DNA of 64,000 nt from contig NZ_CP090953.1 of assembly GCF_021513175.1 (NCBI RefSeq), positions 2,414,501 to 2,478,500 on the forward strand. The letters are read 5' to 3'. A program made the position numbers and the translations under genes. The notes under the pieces were generated by a model, which saw only the letters and a program-made list of their open reading frames with translations, had not been told where the DNA came from and made no database searches. This document shows positions 8,693-18,820 of this stretch, piece by piece. Position 1 is the stretch's first letter, and each line of letters starts with the position of its first letter. This DNA comes from Sphingomonas sp. S2-65 (GTDB taxonomy: Bacteria; Pseudomonadota; Alphaproteobacteria; Sphingomonadales; Sphingomonadaceae).

Positions 8693-10204
8693 ATGTCGGC
8701 TTCCGAAGACATCAGCGCGCTTGCAAAGGGCGGGCGGACCAACGCGCTGGGCTTCCTGCTGCGTCTGCTTGCGCGCCTGCCGTTCCTGTTCATCGCCGGG
8801 CGCATCTACGGACCTGAGATCGTCGGACGCTTCGCGCTTGCCGTGGTCGTGGTGGAATTGGCCGCTCTGCTTGCGACGCTGGGCCTGAAGCGTGGGCTGG
8901 CGCAGGCGCTGACCAAGGAGGAGCGGCCCCAAAGCTGGGTGGTGTGGGATGCGATGGCCGTGGCGCTGGTCGCGTCGCTGGCCGGTACCGCGCTGTTGAT
9001 GGTCTTTCCGCAGGTGATGTTCCCGAACAGCCAGGTAACGGCGATCGATCGGGTGCTGCCCTGCATCGTCTTCGCGGTAGCCTGGTCGGACGTGAGCCTT
9101 GCGGCGTGCGCCTATCGGCTGAACGTCCAGGCCAGCGTCACCGCGCGCGCGGTGGTCGAGCCCTGGACGATCAGCATCGCGGCATGGGGGTTCTCGTTCG
9201 TATCGCGGCAGGACGGGCTGATCCTGTCATACATGCTGTCGATGGCGGCGGCGCTGGTCGCGTCGTTGATCCCGTTCGTGCGCAGCTATGGCTTGCCCCG
9301 CGACTGGCGGCCGCAGCTGCCGACGATGTGGCGGCTGGCACGCACGAACGCGCCGCTGGCCGGGGCCGATGCGATCGAATGGGGAACGCGCAACGTCGAC
9401 CGGTTCATCCTGGGGCTGATGTTCGCGCCGGCGATCGTCGGCGTCTATTACATGGCGCAACAGGTCGCCTCGCTGCCGCAGAAGCTCAAGACGAGCTTCG
9501 ATCCCGTGCTTGGTCCGGTGATCACGCACAGCCTGCAAGTGAACGACCGGCTCGCCATCGCCCGGCAGGTGCGGCAGGTCGCGTTCTGGATCATGGCCGC
9601 GCAGGGCATGCTGGCGCTGATGGGCTCGGTGCCGGGCGAGGCGGTGATGGGTGTGGTGGGACCGCAATTCGTGTCGGGCACCGCGGCGCTCGCCTTCCTG
9701 TTGACCGCCGAGGTGCTCGCGTCGCAGGGCGCGGTGTGCGAATCAGCGCTGGTCTACATCGCCCGGCATCGCAACCTGGCGATCTCGATCTTCGCGCTGA
9801 CGGTGCAGATCGGCCTCAGCTTCGGACTGATCCTGGCGATGCGGGAAGTGGGCTGGCCGATCGCGTACCAGGCTGCCGGCGTCGCCGTGGCACTGATGCT
9901 GTCGGTGACGCTGAGCTCGATCCTGAAGTCGCAGCTGCTCCGCAGGCTGCTCGGGGCGCATGTTTCGGGGTGGCGGTGGCCGGTGGTGGCGGCTGCGGCC
10001 GTCGGGGCACTGGTGGGATCGGTCTTCACGGCGCTGCCCCAGCGCTATGAGTGGGCCGAGCTTGTGATCGGCGTACCGGCGATCGCGGCCAGCTATGCGC
10101 TGGTGCTGTGGAAGTGGGCGTTCAAGGAAGAGGACCGCGCGCTGTTCCAGAAGGTGCCGAAAGCGGAGTCCATGCCTACCCTGCCAGCGCAGGAGCGGAT
10201 CTAG
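8693..10204 (+). CDS. Polysaccharide flippase-like membrane protein (MATE/Wzx type)
   Basis: A 503-residue integral membrane protein with about 12-14 hydrophobic segments. The N-terminal pattern (KGGRTNALGFLLRLLARLPF then IYGPEIVGRFALA) is typical of Wzx/RfbX-like lipid-linked oligosaccharide flippases of the MOP superfamily. Such proteins flip undecaprenyl-linked sugars across the inner membrane. No glycosyltransferase or polymerase genes surround it, so the substrate is unknown. I chose the ATG at 8693; a TTG at 8669 would overlap the polA stop. It is convergent with purH. Confidence 0.8.
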   Translation: MSASEDISALAKGGRTNALGFLLRLLARLPFLFIAGRIYGPEIVGRFALAVVVVELAALLATLGLKRGLAQALTKEERPQSWVVWDAMAVALVASLAGTALLMVFPQVMFPNSQVTAIDRVLPCIVFAVAWSDVSLAACAYRLNVQASVTARAVVEPWTISIAAWGFSFVSRQDGLILSYMLSMAAALVASLIPFVRSYGLPRDWRPQLPTMWRLARTNAPLAGADAIEWGTRNVDRFILGLMFAPAIVGVYYMAQQVASLPQKLKTSFDPVLGPVITHSLQVNDRLAIARQVRQVAFWIMAAQGMLALMGSVPGEAVMGVVGPQFVSGTAALAFLLTAEVLASQGAVCESALVYIARHRNLAISIFALTVQIGLSFGLILAMREVGWPIAYQAAGVAVALMLSVTLSSILKSQLLRRLLGAHVSGWRWPVVAAAAVGALVGSVFTALPQRYEWAELVIGVPAIAASYALVLWKWAFKEEDRALFQKVPKAESMPTLPAQERI

Positions 10205-10222
10205 GCACCTACGTCCACTGCT

Positions 10223-10240
10223 CCCCGGCTTTCGCCGGGG
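10223..10240. terminator. GC-rich hairpin between convergent flippase and purH genes
   Basis: CCCCGGC, loop TTTC and GCCGGGG form a perfect 7-bp stem in the 45-bp gap between two convergent genes. There is no T-tract on either side. The sequence resembles a single REP hairpin. Confidence 0.45.
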
Positions 10241-10249
10241 ACCCAGCCC

Positions 10250-11812
10250 TTAGTGGCGGAAGTGGCGCATGCCGGTGAAGACCATGGCAAGGCCGGCTTC
10301 GTCGGCGGCGGCGATCACTTCCTCGTCGCGGATTGAGCCGCCCGGCTGAATGACCGCCGTTGCACCGGCTTCCACCGCAGCCAACAGACCATCTGCAAAG
10401 GGGAAGAACGCGTCCGATGCCACTGCCGCGCCGATCGTGCGCGGGGTTGCCCAGCCGGCCTTCTCCGCTGCATCCTTGGCCTTCCAGGCGGCGATGCGGG
10501 CGGATTCGAGCCGGTTCATCTGCCCGGCACCGATGCCCGCGGTCGCGCCGTCCTTGGCATAGACGATGGCGTTGGACTTGACGTGCTTGGCGACCGTCCA
10601 CGCGAAGCGGCAATCGGCGAGTTCCTGCTCCGTCGGCTGGCGCTGCGTCACGACCTTCAGATCGCCCAGTCGACCATTGTCGCGCGACTGGACCAGCATG
10701 CCGCCGGCGATCGACTTGAGCATCAGCCCGGGGCGTGTCGGATCAGGCAGTTCGCCGGTGAGCAGCAGGCGGAGGTTCTTCTTGGCCGCGAACACCGCGC
10801 GCGCATCGGCATCGGCGTCGGGCGCCACCACCACTTCGGTGAAGATGCCGGCCATCGCCTCAGCGGTTTCGCGGTCGAGCGGGCGGTTGACGGCGATGAT
10901 CCCGCCGAACGCCGAGACGCTGTCGCAGGCGAGTGCGTCAAGATAGGCTTGCTTCAGCGTGTCCGCGGTGGCGACGCCGCACGGATTGGCGTGCTTGACG
11001 ATCACCACGGTGGGCGGGCCGTCCTTGAACTCGCTGACCAGCTCGAGCGCGGCGTCGGCGTCGTTGAAGTTGTTGTAGCTGAGCGCCTTGCCCTGAAGCT
11101 GCTGGGCCTGAGCGATGCCGGGCGTCCCGGTTTGCGGCAGATAGAGCGCTGCGGACTGGTGCGGGTTCTCGCCATAGCGCAGCTCCTGCCCCTTGGTCAG
11201 TGCGACCGGCAGGGTGACAGGCAAGCTCTCGCCCTGATCCGCGAAGGCGAACCAGCTGGCGATCGCCGCGTCATAAGCGGCGGTGGCGGCATAGGCCTTG
11301 GCGGCGAAGCGGCGGCGATCGGCGAGCGTCGTCGTGCCCTCGGCGACCAGCGGGTAGTCGGCGGGGTCGGTCAGGATCGCGACGGCATCGTGGTTCTTGG
11401 CGGCGGAGCGCACCATCGACGGGCCGCCGATGTCGATATTTTCGATGATCTCGTCGCGCTCGGCGCCGCGGGCGACCGTCTGGGCGAAGGGGTAGAGGTT
11501 GACCACAACCAGGTCGATCGCGCCGATCGCATGTTCTTCCATCGCGGCGACATGCTCGGCATTGTCGCGCACCGCCAGGAGGCCGCCATGCACCTTGGGG
11601 TGCAAGGTCTTGACCCGGCCGTCCATCATCTCGGGGAAGCCGGTCAGGTCTGAGATATCGCGCACCACAAGCCCTGCTTCGCGCAGCGCCTTGGCCGTGC
11701 CGCCGGTGGAGACGAGCTCCACACCCTTGGCGGCGAGTGCCTGGCCGAGTTCGAGGATCCCGGTCTTGTCCGAGACCGAGAGGAGTGCGCGCTTGATGGT
11801 GACCTGGTCCAT
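10250..11812 (-). CDS. purH: Bifunctional AICAR formyltransferase / IMP cyclohydrolase
   Basis: PurH (520 residues) carries out the last two steps of IMP synthesis. The N-terminal cyclohydrolase domain shows [14 protein letters not shown] and [11 protein letters not shown]. The C-terminal transformylase domain has the catalytic Lys-His in [12 protein letters not shown] and [13 protein letters not shown]. The length matches the family. It is the last gene of a leftward series rsmB-rpe-heparinase-purH, 48 bp after the heparinase gene. Confidence 0.96.
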   Translation of the reverse strand: MDQVTIKRALLSVSDKTGILELGQALAAKGVELVSTGGTAKALREAGLVVRDISDLTGFPEMMDGRVKTLHPKVHGGLLAVRDNAEHVAAMEEHAIGAIDLVVVNLYPFAQTVARGAERDEIIENIDIGGPSMVRSAAKNHDAVAILTDPADYPLVAEGTTTLADRRRFAAKAYAATAAYDAAIASWFAFADQGESLPVTLPVALTKGQELRYGENPHQSAALYLPQTGTPGIAQAQQLQGKALSYNNFNDADAALELVSEFKDGPPTVVIVKHANPCGVATADTLKQAYLDALACDSVSAFGGIIAVNRPLDRETAEAMAGIFTEVVVAPDADADARAVFAAKKNLRLLLTGELPDPTRPGLMLKSIAGGMLVQSRDNGRLGDLKVVTQRQPTEQELADCRFAWTVAKHVKSNAIVYAKDGATAGIGAGQMNRLESARIAAWKAKDAAEKAGWATPRTIGAAVASDAFFPFADGLLAAVEAGATAVIQPGGSIRDEEVIAAADEAGLAMVFTGMRHFRH

Positions 11813-11860
11813 GGCCCGCCCCTTTAGAGGGCGAGACGGTCAGGGCAACCCCCGGCGCGC

Positions 11861-13594
11861 TTACTTGGCGCGGTGGAAGACCCAGCTGAGGTTGGTGCCG
11901 CCTGGCGGTGTCTCGCCGGCAATGACGAGCTGGCGCGTGGCGACCGGCCGGCCGCGGCCGTCAATCCATACGCTCTCTTCGACGTTCAGCGTGCCGCCCT
12001 TGCAGCGGAACTGCCACAGCGCGCCGTCAGCGGTCCGCAGGATCGCAGCCTGGCCGTCCTGCGTGGGAGCGACTTCGATCTGAGGATGAAGGTGGAACCG
12101 GACGACGAAGGCAGTCGTGCCCTTTGTCCGGCGGCCCTTGGCCGGGATCAGCATGTCCTCGCCGCGCACGTCGCGACCGTCGGGAGAAAGGCCGAGGACG
12201 CGGCGATGAAGAAAGCCGAAGCGGCGGCAATAGCCGTCATGGCTGGCCTCTATCCGGCTGCCATGATCGGTCTCATGCCGGGCAAGCTCGACCTCCACCA
12301 CGCCGCGCCCGAGCGAGCCATCGGCGTGGATGGCAGTCGAGTTGCTGTCGGACAGAACCAGCGTCGAATGCGCAGCGGTGGTACGCAAGCCTTCGGTGAG
12401 CTCGGCAGGCAATTGATGCAGCGCGGCGCGCGCGCCGCCGCAGTTGACGACGATTCGGCTGGCACCGTCCGACAATTCAAAGGCCAGGGTCGAAGCACAC
12501 CCCCCCTCGACCAGTCGGGCGAGCGGCGGCGGCGCGGCGTCGATGACGACGATGCTGGTTCCCGCCGAAAGTCGCTGATAGCCCCATTCGCGCGCCTGCT
12601 TGAGCGGGCGGGTTCGCACGCCGGTAGCTTCGACCACCTGCTGGATGCGATCTCCTGAAACCGGTGCGGTGCCCTGGAAGCTGGCGAGCCCCTTGTCGCC
12701 ATGGCAAACGCCAAGCAGTGCCGTCACCATCTTGGCCTGCGTTTGCTGCAGGAACTCGGGCGGGTCCTGCCGACGTGCCGCATAGGCCTCGATCAATATA
12801 GTCAGCAGCTGGATCGCGTCGAGCTGTGCCGCAGGCGAGCGGGTTACTACGCCACCGTCCTCGAACACCGATTGGTCGAGCGCGCGCTTTAGCCCGGCCT
12901 CGCCAAAGCCGCGGCGCGGGTCTCCCCCCGGCATCACCAGTCCGGCGACCAGCACACCGCACCAGGCAGCGATCCGCGGCGGCCCGATCTGAACCCGATC
13001 CGCGCAGCGGTCGAGGTGGCGGGCGCCACGGGCCAGCGCGTGGAGCAAGGTGGAACGGTAGACGAGGTCCTTGCTCGACAGGATCAACGGCGCATGAGCC
13101 GTCCAGGCGAGAATGCGACGGCCCCACAGGTCGCCGCGCCAGGCGGCGTCCGAGACCTTCTCGGCATGAGCAGCCAGCCAGCGCCGCATGATCTCTTCGG
13201 CAATCGGCGCACCTTGCGCGCGGGTCGTGACGCTGGACAGGTCGCGGAGCCACGCGAAGCTTTGCAGATAGTCCTCGAACGCCGCGGATCCGCTCGGCCT
13301 CGCAAAGTCGATCGAGAGGATTGCCGCCTGCTCGCCGCGAAACGACACCCGGCCGTCGAGCAGCGCGTTGCCGCGCTCGCTATCGCCGAAAAAGGGATCG
13401 TCCGGGACGGCGATCAGCTTGAGGGGGTAGCGGCCCTTCAGCCGCATGGCGTGAAGCGGTGTTCCCCAGGTCAGGCGCGAAAGACGTTCGGCAATACGGT
13501 CGGCCAGCGACAAACCGCGGTCGCCGCCCATGCGGATCAGCCGCTTGCCCTCCTCGACTCCGTCGGCGGCGGAGCCGGGGACTTCTTCGCTCAA
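11861..13594 (-). CDS. Heparinase II/III family protein
   Basis: This 577-residue protein has an alpha-helical N-terminal half with the FAWLRDLSS and [11 protein letters not shown] segments, and a beta-rich C-terminal half with [21 protein letters not shown], the arrangement of heparinase II/III-like polysaccharide lyases. No signal peptide is visible, which is unusual for a secreted lyase and suggests an internal or differently exported role. Its ATG overlaps the rpe stop by 4 nt (ATGA), implying translational coupling. The family is clear; the substrate is not. Confidence 0.8.
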   Translation of the reverse strand: MSEEVPGSAADGVEEGKRLIRMGGDRGLSLADRIAERLSRLTWGTPLHAMRLKGRYPLKLIAVPDDPFFGDSERGNALLDGRVSFRGEQAAILSIDFARPSGSAAFEDYLQSFAWLRDLSSVTTRAQGAPIAEEIMRRWLAAHAEKVSDAAWRGDLWGRRILAWTAHAPLILSSKDLVYRSTLLHALARGARHLDRCADRVQIGPPRIAAWCGVLVAGLVMPGGDPRRGFGEAGLKRALDQSVFEDGGVVTRSPAAQLDAIQLLTILIEAYAARRQDPPEFLQQTQAKMVTALLGVCHGDKGLASFQGTAPVSGDRIQQVVEATGVRTRPLKQAREWGYQRLSAGTSIVVIDAAPPPLARLVEGGCASTLAFELSDGASRIVVNCGGARAALHQLPAELTEGLRTTAAHSTLVLSDSNSTAIHADGSLGRGVVEVELARHETDHGSRIEASHDGYCRRFGFLHRRVLGLSPDGRDVRGEDMLIPAKGRRTKGTTAFVVRFHLHPQIEVAPTQDGQAAILRTADGALWQFRCKGGTLNVEESVWIDGRGRPVATRQLVIAGETPPGGTNLSWVFHRAK

Positions 13595-14250
13595 CTGCCC
13601 CGGAGCGCGGCGATGTTCGCCGCGTACTGAGAGGCACCTCCGGCGAAGGTCGCGGTCCCGGCGACCAAGGCGTCCGCACCAGCGGCGATAGCGCGCGGGG
13701 CGGTGTCACGATCGACGCCGCCGTCCACCTCCAAATCGATCGCGCGGCCGCTCGCATCGATGCGCCGGCGAAGCTGGGTGATCTTCGCAAGCTGGCTCTC
13801 GATGAACTTCTGCCCGCCGAAACCGGGATTCACGCTCATCACCAGGATCAGATCGACCATGTCCATGATGTGATCGAGGACGTCGATCGGCGTTGCGGGA
13901 TTCAGCACCACGCCCGCCCGCTTGCCCAGACCCTTGATGGTCTGCAGCGTGCGGTGGAGGTGCGGACCCGCTTCGGGATGCACCGAGATCGTGTCGGCAC
14001 CGGCATCGGCAAACGCCGCCAGCAACGGATCCACCGGCGTGATCATCAGGTGGACATCGAACGGCTTGGCAGTGTGGTGCCGAAGCGCCTTTATGACCGC
14101 CGGACCGATAGTGATGTTGGGCACGAAATGGCCGTCCATGACATCGACATGGATCCAGTCGGCACCCGCTTCGTCGATCGCGCGGATCTCCTCCCCCAAA
14201 CGGGCGAAGTCGGCGGAAAGAATGGAAGGAGCGATACGGACGGCGGACAT
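13591..14250 (-). CDS. rpe: Ribulose-phosphate 3-epimerase
   Basis: Rpe interconverts ribulose 5-phosphate and xylulose 5-phosphate in the pentose phosphate pathway. The ATG at 14250 gives 219 residues beginning [35 protein letters not shown] holds metal ligands, SVHPEAG follows, and [12 protein letters not shown] is the phosphate-binding loop of the TIM barrel. The frame extends 12 codons upstream, but the chosen start matches the family. It is coupled to the heparinase gene and follows rsmB. Confidence 0.95.
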   Translation of the reverse strand: MSAVRIAPSILSADFARLGEEIRAIDEAGADWIHVDVMDGHFVPNITIGPAVIKALRHHTAKPFDVHLMITPVDPLLAAFADAGADTISVHPEAGPHLHRTLQTIKGLGKRAGVVLNPATPIDVLDHIMDMVDLILVMSVNPGFGGQKFIESQLAKITQLRRRIDASGRAIDLEVDGGVDRDTAPRAIAAGADALVAGTATFAGGASQYAANIAALRGS

Positions 14251-14354
14251 GATGCCAGTCCTTAGCATGCGGCGAGTCGCGCGCAACCAATGCTATGGCT
14301 GCGCGCACACGCAGGCATCGTTTTCTGCGGAGCACCTCGGACAGAGGCAGCGTC

Positions 14355-15629
14355 TCAACCCTGACGCCGAAGCCTGACGATGAAGAAGCCGTCGCAGCCG
14401 CCTGCCTCCGCAAGGGTTCCTGGGAGAAGCCGGAGGGCTCCGTCTCCACGTGGAACAATTCCGACGGGAAGCTCGTCCGCGCGTGCAGGGTCAATGGCGT
14501 AGTCGGGATGTTCAGAGAGGAAGCGCGTTAGCTGCGCCTCGCCTTCTTCGGGTTCGAGCGAGCAGGTCGAGAAGACCAGCACTCCGCCCGGCTGCACCCA
14601 CTCCGCGGCGCGATCGAGGAGGCGCGCCTGAAGCTCCGCCATTTCCCTGATCAACGCGGGGCGGACACGGTGCAGCACATCGGGATGCCGCCGGAAGATG
14701 CCGGTGGCGCTGCACGGGACGTCGAGCAGCACTGCCTGCGCAGGCGTTTCTGGCTGCCATTGCAGGATATCGGCGGCAATCACCCGGAGATCGAGGCCAG
14801 TCCGATCACTGTTTTCCCGAAGTCGCGCCAGACGACTTTCGGAAATATCGAGCGACGCGACGTCCCAACCGGCAGCTGCCAGCTGCAGCGACTTGCCGCC
14901 GGGTGCGGCACACAGGTCGAGCGCGGAGCCTGCGCCCGCGCCGATCAACCGCGCGGGGATCGAGGCAGCGATGTCCTGCACCCACCAATCGCCCTCGGCA
15001 TAGCCCGGCAGTTCGGGAACCGAGCTGCCGCTGGGGAGGCGAAGGTGGCCGGGCGCGAGCGACACCGCTTGGGCAATTTGCGTCGGGCGCTGAAGCGTGA
15101 GGTCCAGCGGCGGCGGAGCGGCGATTGCCCGCGATGCAGCTTCCACCACGGCCTCGCCCCAATTGCGGTGCCAGCGTTCGGCGACCGCGTCCGGTAGCGC
15201 GGGTACTTCTGGGAAGTGCACGCCGCGGCGCATAAGCGTGCCGAACACACCGTGGACGAGCTTTCGCGGGCCGCCATCAACGAGCGGCAATACAGTGGCG
15301 ATCGCCGCATGGCCTGGCGTGCCGAGGCCGACCGCCTGCGCCAGAGCGATGCGCAATGCGAACCGCGCCTTGGCATCGTGCGGCAGCGGGCGCTGGGTGG
15401 CGGAGTCGATCAATGCATCGAGATCGGCAAGCCGGCGCAGCGTCTCGGCGGCGATGGCATGGGCCAAGCCGCGGTCATTGGGCGCCAGCCCCTGAGTGGA
15501 ACCCGCCAGCGCCTGTTCGAGCGCGAGCCCGCGACGCAGCACCGCGTCGAGCAGGCGCAACGCCGCCCGACGTGCTGGAACGCCCGGGGCGTCGGTGCGG
15601 GATGTTCGATCTTGGGGAGCGCGGGACAT
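14355..15629 (-). CDS. rsmB: 16S rRNA (cytosine-967-C5)-methyltransferase
   Basis: The protein (424 residues) has an N-terminal NusB-like RNA-binding domain and a C-terminal Rossmann methyltransferase. The SAM site reads LDLCAAPGGKSLQLA, and the two cysteine motifs of m5C enzymes are present as DVPCSATGIFRRHPD and FSTCSLEPEEGE. The target position is inferred from the RsmB family. It heads the leftward rsmB-rpe-heparinase-purH series. A weak parS-like sequence lies inside it at 14442-14457. Confidence 0.92.
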   Translation of the reverse strand: MSRAPQDRTSRTDAPGVPARRAALRLLDAVLRRGLALEQALAGSTQGLAPNDRGLAHAIAAETLRRLADLDALIDSATQRPLPHDAKARFALRIALAQAVGLGTPGHAAIATVLPLVDGGPRKLVHGVFGTLMRRGVHFPEVPALPDAVAERWHRNWGEAVVEAASRAIAAPPPLDLTLQRPTQIAQAVSLAPGHLRLPSGSSVPELPGYAEGDWWVQDIAASIPARLIGAGAGSALDLCAAPGGKSLQLAAAGWDVASLDISESRLARLRENSDRTGLDLRVIAADILQWQPETPAQAVLLDVPCSATGIFRRHPDVLHRVRPALIREMAELQARLLDRAAEWVQPGGVLVFSTCSLEPEEGEAQLTRFLSEHPDYAIDPARADELPVGIVPRGDGALRLLPGTLAEAGGCDGFFIVRLRRQG

Positions 15630-15700
15630 CGCCGAGCCCTAGCCCCTCCCCTGCGGCGAGGGAAAGCCCTATAGAGAAGGCGAACGACCGGAGATCCGTC

Positions 15701-15862
15701 ATGGCCCAGCGCCCTGCCCATGTTAAGCCGCCCGAATATCTGACCGAAAACCCGCCGGTGCCTGCGCCGGAGCCAGTAGCCTTGCCGGATAGCGACCCGC
15801 TCGGGCAGGACCCGACTCGCTATGGCGACTGGGAACTCAAGGGTATCGCAGTCGACTTTTGA
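15701..15862 (+). CDS. DUF1674 protein, SdhAF4-like succinate dehydrogenase assembly factor
   Basis: A 53-residue protein starting MAQRPAHVKPPEY and ending DPTRYGDWELKGIAVDF. The DPTRYGDWExKG-x-DF ending is the DUF1674 signature, shared with mitochondrial SDHAF4, which binds flavinylated SdhA and helps complex II assembly. It stands alone between divergent rsmB and convergent gpsA. It is short and easily missed by gene callers. Function is by homology. Confidence 0.85.
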   Translation: MAQRPAHVKPPEYLTENPPVPAPEPVALPDSDPLGQDPTRYGDWELKGIAVDF

Positions 15863-15871
15863 CGGACGCTC

Positions 15872-16846
15872 TCAGCGCTCGGCCTTGAGGGGCCGAGACA
15901 GCAATGCTTCGATGACCTGAGCCACTTCGGCGCCCTCCAGGAGGGCGTTCACGGCCTGGGTAACGGGCATATCGACGCCGGCTTCCGCCGCTGCCTCGCG
16001 CAGCACGGGGGCGGTGAAGGCGCCTTCCGCCACGGTGCGCCGATCCGCCAGCAGCTCGGCGGCACTGCGGCCCTGCCCTAGCCCCACCCCCAACGAGAAA
16101 TTGCGCGAGCTGGTCGACGAACAGGTAAGGACCAGGTCGCCCAGCCCCGACAGCCCGGTCAGCGTCTCGGCTCGCGCGCCACGCGCCAGGCCGAAGCGCG
16201 TCATTTCGGCGAAGCCGCGCGCGATCAGGGCGGCACGGGCGTTCTGGCCAAGGCCGGCACCCTCCACCACGCCACAGGCGATGGCGAGGACGTTCTTCAC
16301 TGCGCCGCCGATCTCTGCCCCCGCGACGTCGGTCGAGCCGTAGATGCGGAAGGCCGGCGCCGCGAGCCGGTCGGCAAGGCGCGTGCGAAGCGCGTCGTCC
16401 AGGCAGGCGAGCGTAACGGCAGTGGGCTGTCCGGCAGCGACTTCGTACGCGAAGGTCGGGCCGGACAGCACCGCGATCGGCGCATCGGGCGCCGCCGCCT
16501 GGGCAACGTCGCCGATTAGCCGGCGGGTGCCGGCCTCGATCCCCTTGGCGCAGAGCACCAGCGGGGTCGTGCCGATGGGTGCCTGCGCGAGCACCGCGCC
16601 GACATGCTGCGCAGGAGCAACGACGAGAATCGCGTCCGCATCCGCCAGATCGGCAAGGTCGCCGGTGGCGCGGATCGACGGCGCCAGCGGTACGTTCGCC
16701 AGGAAATGACTGTTCTCGTGCCGGGTGTTGATGCTTTCGACCACCTCCGGCTCGCGTGCCCATAACAGCACGGGCTGATCGTTGCGGGCGGCTACCTGCG
16801 CCAAGGCGGTACCCCAGGCGCCGCCGCCGATAACTGCGATCCTCAT
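15872..16846 (-). CDS. gpsA: NAD(P)-dependent glycerol-3-phosphate dehydrogenase
   Basis: GpsA makes sn-glycerol 3-phosphate from dihydroxyacetone phosphate for phospholipid synthesis. The ATG at 16846 gives 324 residues starting [16 protein letters not shown], a Rossmann NAD site. [16 protein letters not shown] and the catalytic lysine in [13 protein letters not shown] follow, then [14 protein letters not shown] much longer frame (to 17146) runs into tsaD and is rejected. The start overlaps the tsaD stop by 4 nt. Confidence 0.96.
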   Translation of the reverse strand: MRIAVIGGGAWGTALAQVAARNDQPVLLWAREPEVVESINTRHENSHFLANVPLAPSIRATGDLADLADADAILVVAPAQHVGAVLAQAPIGTTPLVLCAKGIEAGTRRLIGDVAQAAAPDAPIAVLSGPTFAYEVAAGQPTAVTLACLDDALRTRLADRLAAPAFRIYGSTDVAGAEIGGAVKNVLAIACGVVEGAGLGQNARAALIARGFAEMTRFGLARGARAETLTGLSGLGDLVLTCSSTSSRNFSLGVGLGQGRSAAELLADRRTVAEGAFTAPVLREAAAEAGVDMPVTQAVNALLEGAEVAQVIEALLSRPLKAER

Positions 16847-17877
16847 GCCTTCACTCCTGCGCCGCGCACCTTTTCGGCTCCCGGATCGAGCGGCCAGCGC
16901 GGTCGGGCGGGAACGTCGAGCGGATCGGTCAACCCGGCAGCGAGGCGCTCGGCGCCGGCCCAGGCGATCATCGCGGCATTGTCCGTACACAGCCAAAAAG
17001 GCGGCGCGACGAAGGGCAGATGATGTTCCTCGGCCAGCGACTCCAGCGCTGTGCGAACCGCGGTATTGGCGGCGACCCCCCCTGCAACGACGAGCGCTGA
17101 GGGGCGAACCTTGCCCAGCGCGATGCGAGTGCGGTCGATCAGGCAATCGACGACTGCCTGCTGGAACGATGCGGAGATGTCCTCCGCCGAATATTGACCG
17201 ACGACTCGCGCCACGGCGCTCTTCAATCCGGCGAAGGAGAAATGCGGCTCGCCCGAACCGACCAATGGGCGGGGCAGCGGCACGGCCTTGGGATCGCCGC
17301 GCACCGCCGCCGCCTCGACGGCGGGGCCTCCCGGGAAGCCGAGTCCCAGGATCTTGGCGGTCTTGTCGAAGGCTTCCCCTGCGGCGTCATCGATGGTGGT
17401 GGCGAGCCGGCGATAGGCGCCGGCACCCTCTACCAGCAGCAGCTGGCAATGCCCGCCCGACACCAGCAGCAGCAGGTACGGAAACTGAAGATCGTGGTCG
17501 GTGAGCCGCGGCGACAAAGCGTGCCCTTCGAGATGGTTCACGGCGATGAGCGGCTTGCCACTGGCCAGCGCCAGCGCCTTGCCGGTGACAAGGCCGACCA
17601 TTACGCCGCCGATCAGCCCGGGCCCCGCAGTCGCGGCAATCGCGTCGACTTGGTCGAGCGTCACGCCGGCCTCTTCCAGCGCAGCCTCGACCAGCGGGCC
17701 CAGCACTTCGACATGCGCGCGTGCGGCGATCTCGGGCACCACGCCGCCATAGGGGCGATGCGCGGCGTCCTGGCGCGCGAGTTTATGCGCGCGGATCGTG
17801 CCGTCGCTCTCCACCAATGCCGCGGCCGTCTCGTCGCAGCTCGATTCCAGTCCCAGGATCAGCGCCATTGCATCCAT
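16843..17877 (-). CDS. tsaD: tRNA N6-adenosine threonylcarbamoyltransferase
   Basis: TsaD transfers the threonylcarbamoyl group to A37 of ANN-decoding tRNAs, together with TsaB and TsaE. The 344-residue protein shows [14 protein letters not shown], the iron-binding histidines in [20 protein letters not shown] and SFAGLKSAV, all typical. ATG codons at 17877 and 17868 are both possible starts; the second matches most homologs ([10 protein letters not shown]). It diverges from hemC across 28 bp and is coupled to gpsA. tsaB and tsaE are not in this window. Confidence 0.95.
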   Translation of the reverse strand: MDAMALILGLESSCDETAAALVESDGTIRAHKLARQDAAHRPYGGVVPEIAARAHVEVLGPLVEAALEEAGVTLDQVDAIAATAGPGLIGGVMVGLVTGKALALASGKPLIAVNHLEGHALSPRLTDHDLQFPYLLLLVSGGHCQLLLVEGAGAYRRLATTIDDAAGEAFDKTAKILGLGFPGGPAVEAAAVRGDPKAVPLPRPLVGSGEPHFSFAGLKSAVARVVGQYSAEDISASFQQAVVDCLIDRTRIALGKVRPSALVVAGGVAANTAVRTALESLAEEHHLPFVAPPFWLCTDNAAMIAWAGAERLAAGLTDPLDVPARPRWPLDPGAEKVRGAGVKA

Positions 17878-17905
17878 CTAAGCTGCCGGGGCATTAGCAC
17901 AAGCC

Positions 17906-18820
17906 ATGGCCAAGTTCCGTATCGGCACCCGCGGTTCACCGCTGGCACGCACTCAGGCGAAGATGGTTGCTGACTATCTTGTTGACGCTCAGGAAGTCGC
18001 GCGAGACGACTTGGAGATCGTTGAGATCCGCACGACGGGGGATCGGGTGCAGGACCGGGCGCTGGCGGAGATCGGCGGAAAGGCGTTGTGGACCAAGGAG
18101 TTGGACCGCGCGCTGCTGGCCGGCGACATCGACTGCGCAGTGCATTCGATGAAGGATGTCGAGACGATCCGGCCCGACATGATCAAGATCGCCGCGACTT
18201 TGCGGCGCGCGGACGTCCGCGACCGCCTGGTCGGCGCCGAATCAGTGGAAAATCTGCGTCAAAACGCCGTGATCGGCACCAGTTCTCCGCGCCGCGCCGC
18301 GCAATTGCGCAAGATGCGCCCCGATCTGGAGATCGTGCTGTTCCGCGGCAATGTCGAAACCCGGCTCGCCAAGCTGGCCGCGGGCGAGGTCGACGCGACT
18401 CTGCTGGCCGCCGCCGGACTGGAGCGGCTGGGGCGGCACGATGTCGGCACCGCGATCCCGATCAACGTGATGCTGCCCGCGCCGGCGCAAGGGATCATCG
18501 GCATCGAATGCCGCGCCGACGATTCGCATACCAACGCGGTGCTGCAGGCGATTGATGATCCCCAGACCCATGCCTGCGCCAATGCCGAGCGTGCGCTGCT
18601 CGCGGCGCTCAAGGCCGACTGCCATTCGCCGGTGGCCGCGCTGGCGACGCTGGAGGGCGGCATTTTGACGCTGCGGGCGGAGCTGCTGTCGGAGGACGGC
18701 GCGCATCATCTATATTCCCAGATCGAAGGCGCGCCGCTCGATCCCGAGCTGCCGCGCGCCGTCGCTCACGACCTGCTGGAGCGCGCGCCCCCCGAGATCC
18801 GGCGGCTGTTCCAGGCATGA
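17906..18820 (+). CDS. hemC: Porphobilinogen deaminase (hydroxymethylbilane synthase)
   Basis: HemC joins four porphobilinogens into hydroxymethylbilane in heme synthesis. The 304-residue protein begins KFRIGTRGSPLARTQA and contains HSMKDVE, GTSSPRRAAQL and FRGNVETRLAKL. C239 in KADCHSPVA is the expected attachment site of the dipyrromethane cofactor. It overlaps hemD by 4 nt and forms an operon with hemD and the mitofilin-like gene. Confidence 0.96.
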   Translation: MAKFRIGTRGSPLARTQAKMVADYLVDAQEVARDDLEIVEIRTTGDRVQDRALAEIGGKALWTKELDRALLAGDIDCAVHSMKDVETIRPDMIKIAATLRRADVRDRLVGAESVENLRQNAVIGTSSPRRAAQLRKMRPDLEIVLFRGNVETRLAKLAAGEVDATLLAAAGLERLGRHDVGTAIPINVMLPAPAQGIIGIECRADDSHTNAVLQAIDDPQTHACANAERALLAALKADCHSPVAALATLEGGILTLRAELLSEDGAHHLYSQIEGAPLDPELPRAVAHDLLERAPPEIRRLFQA

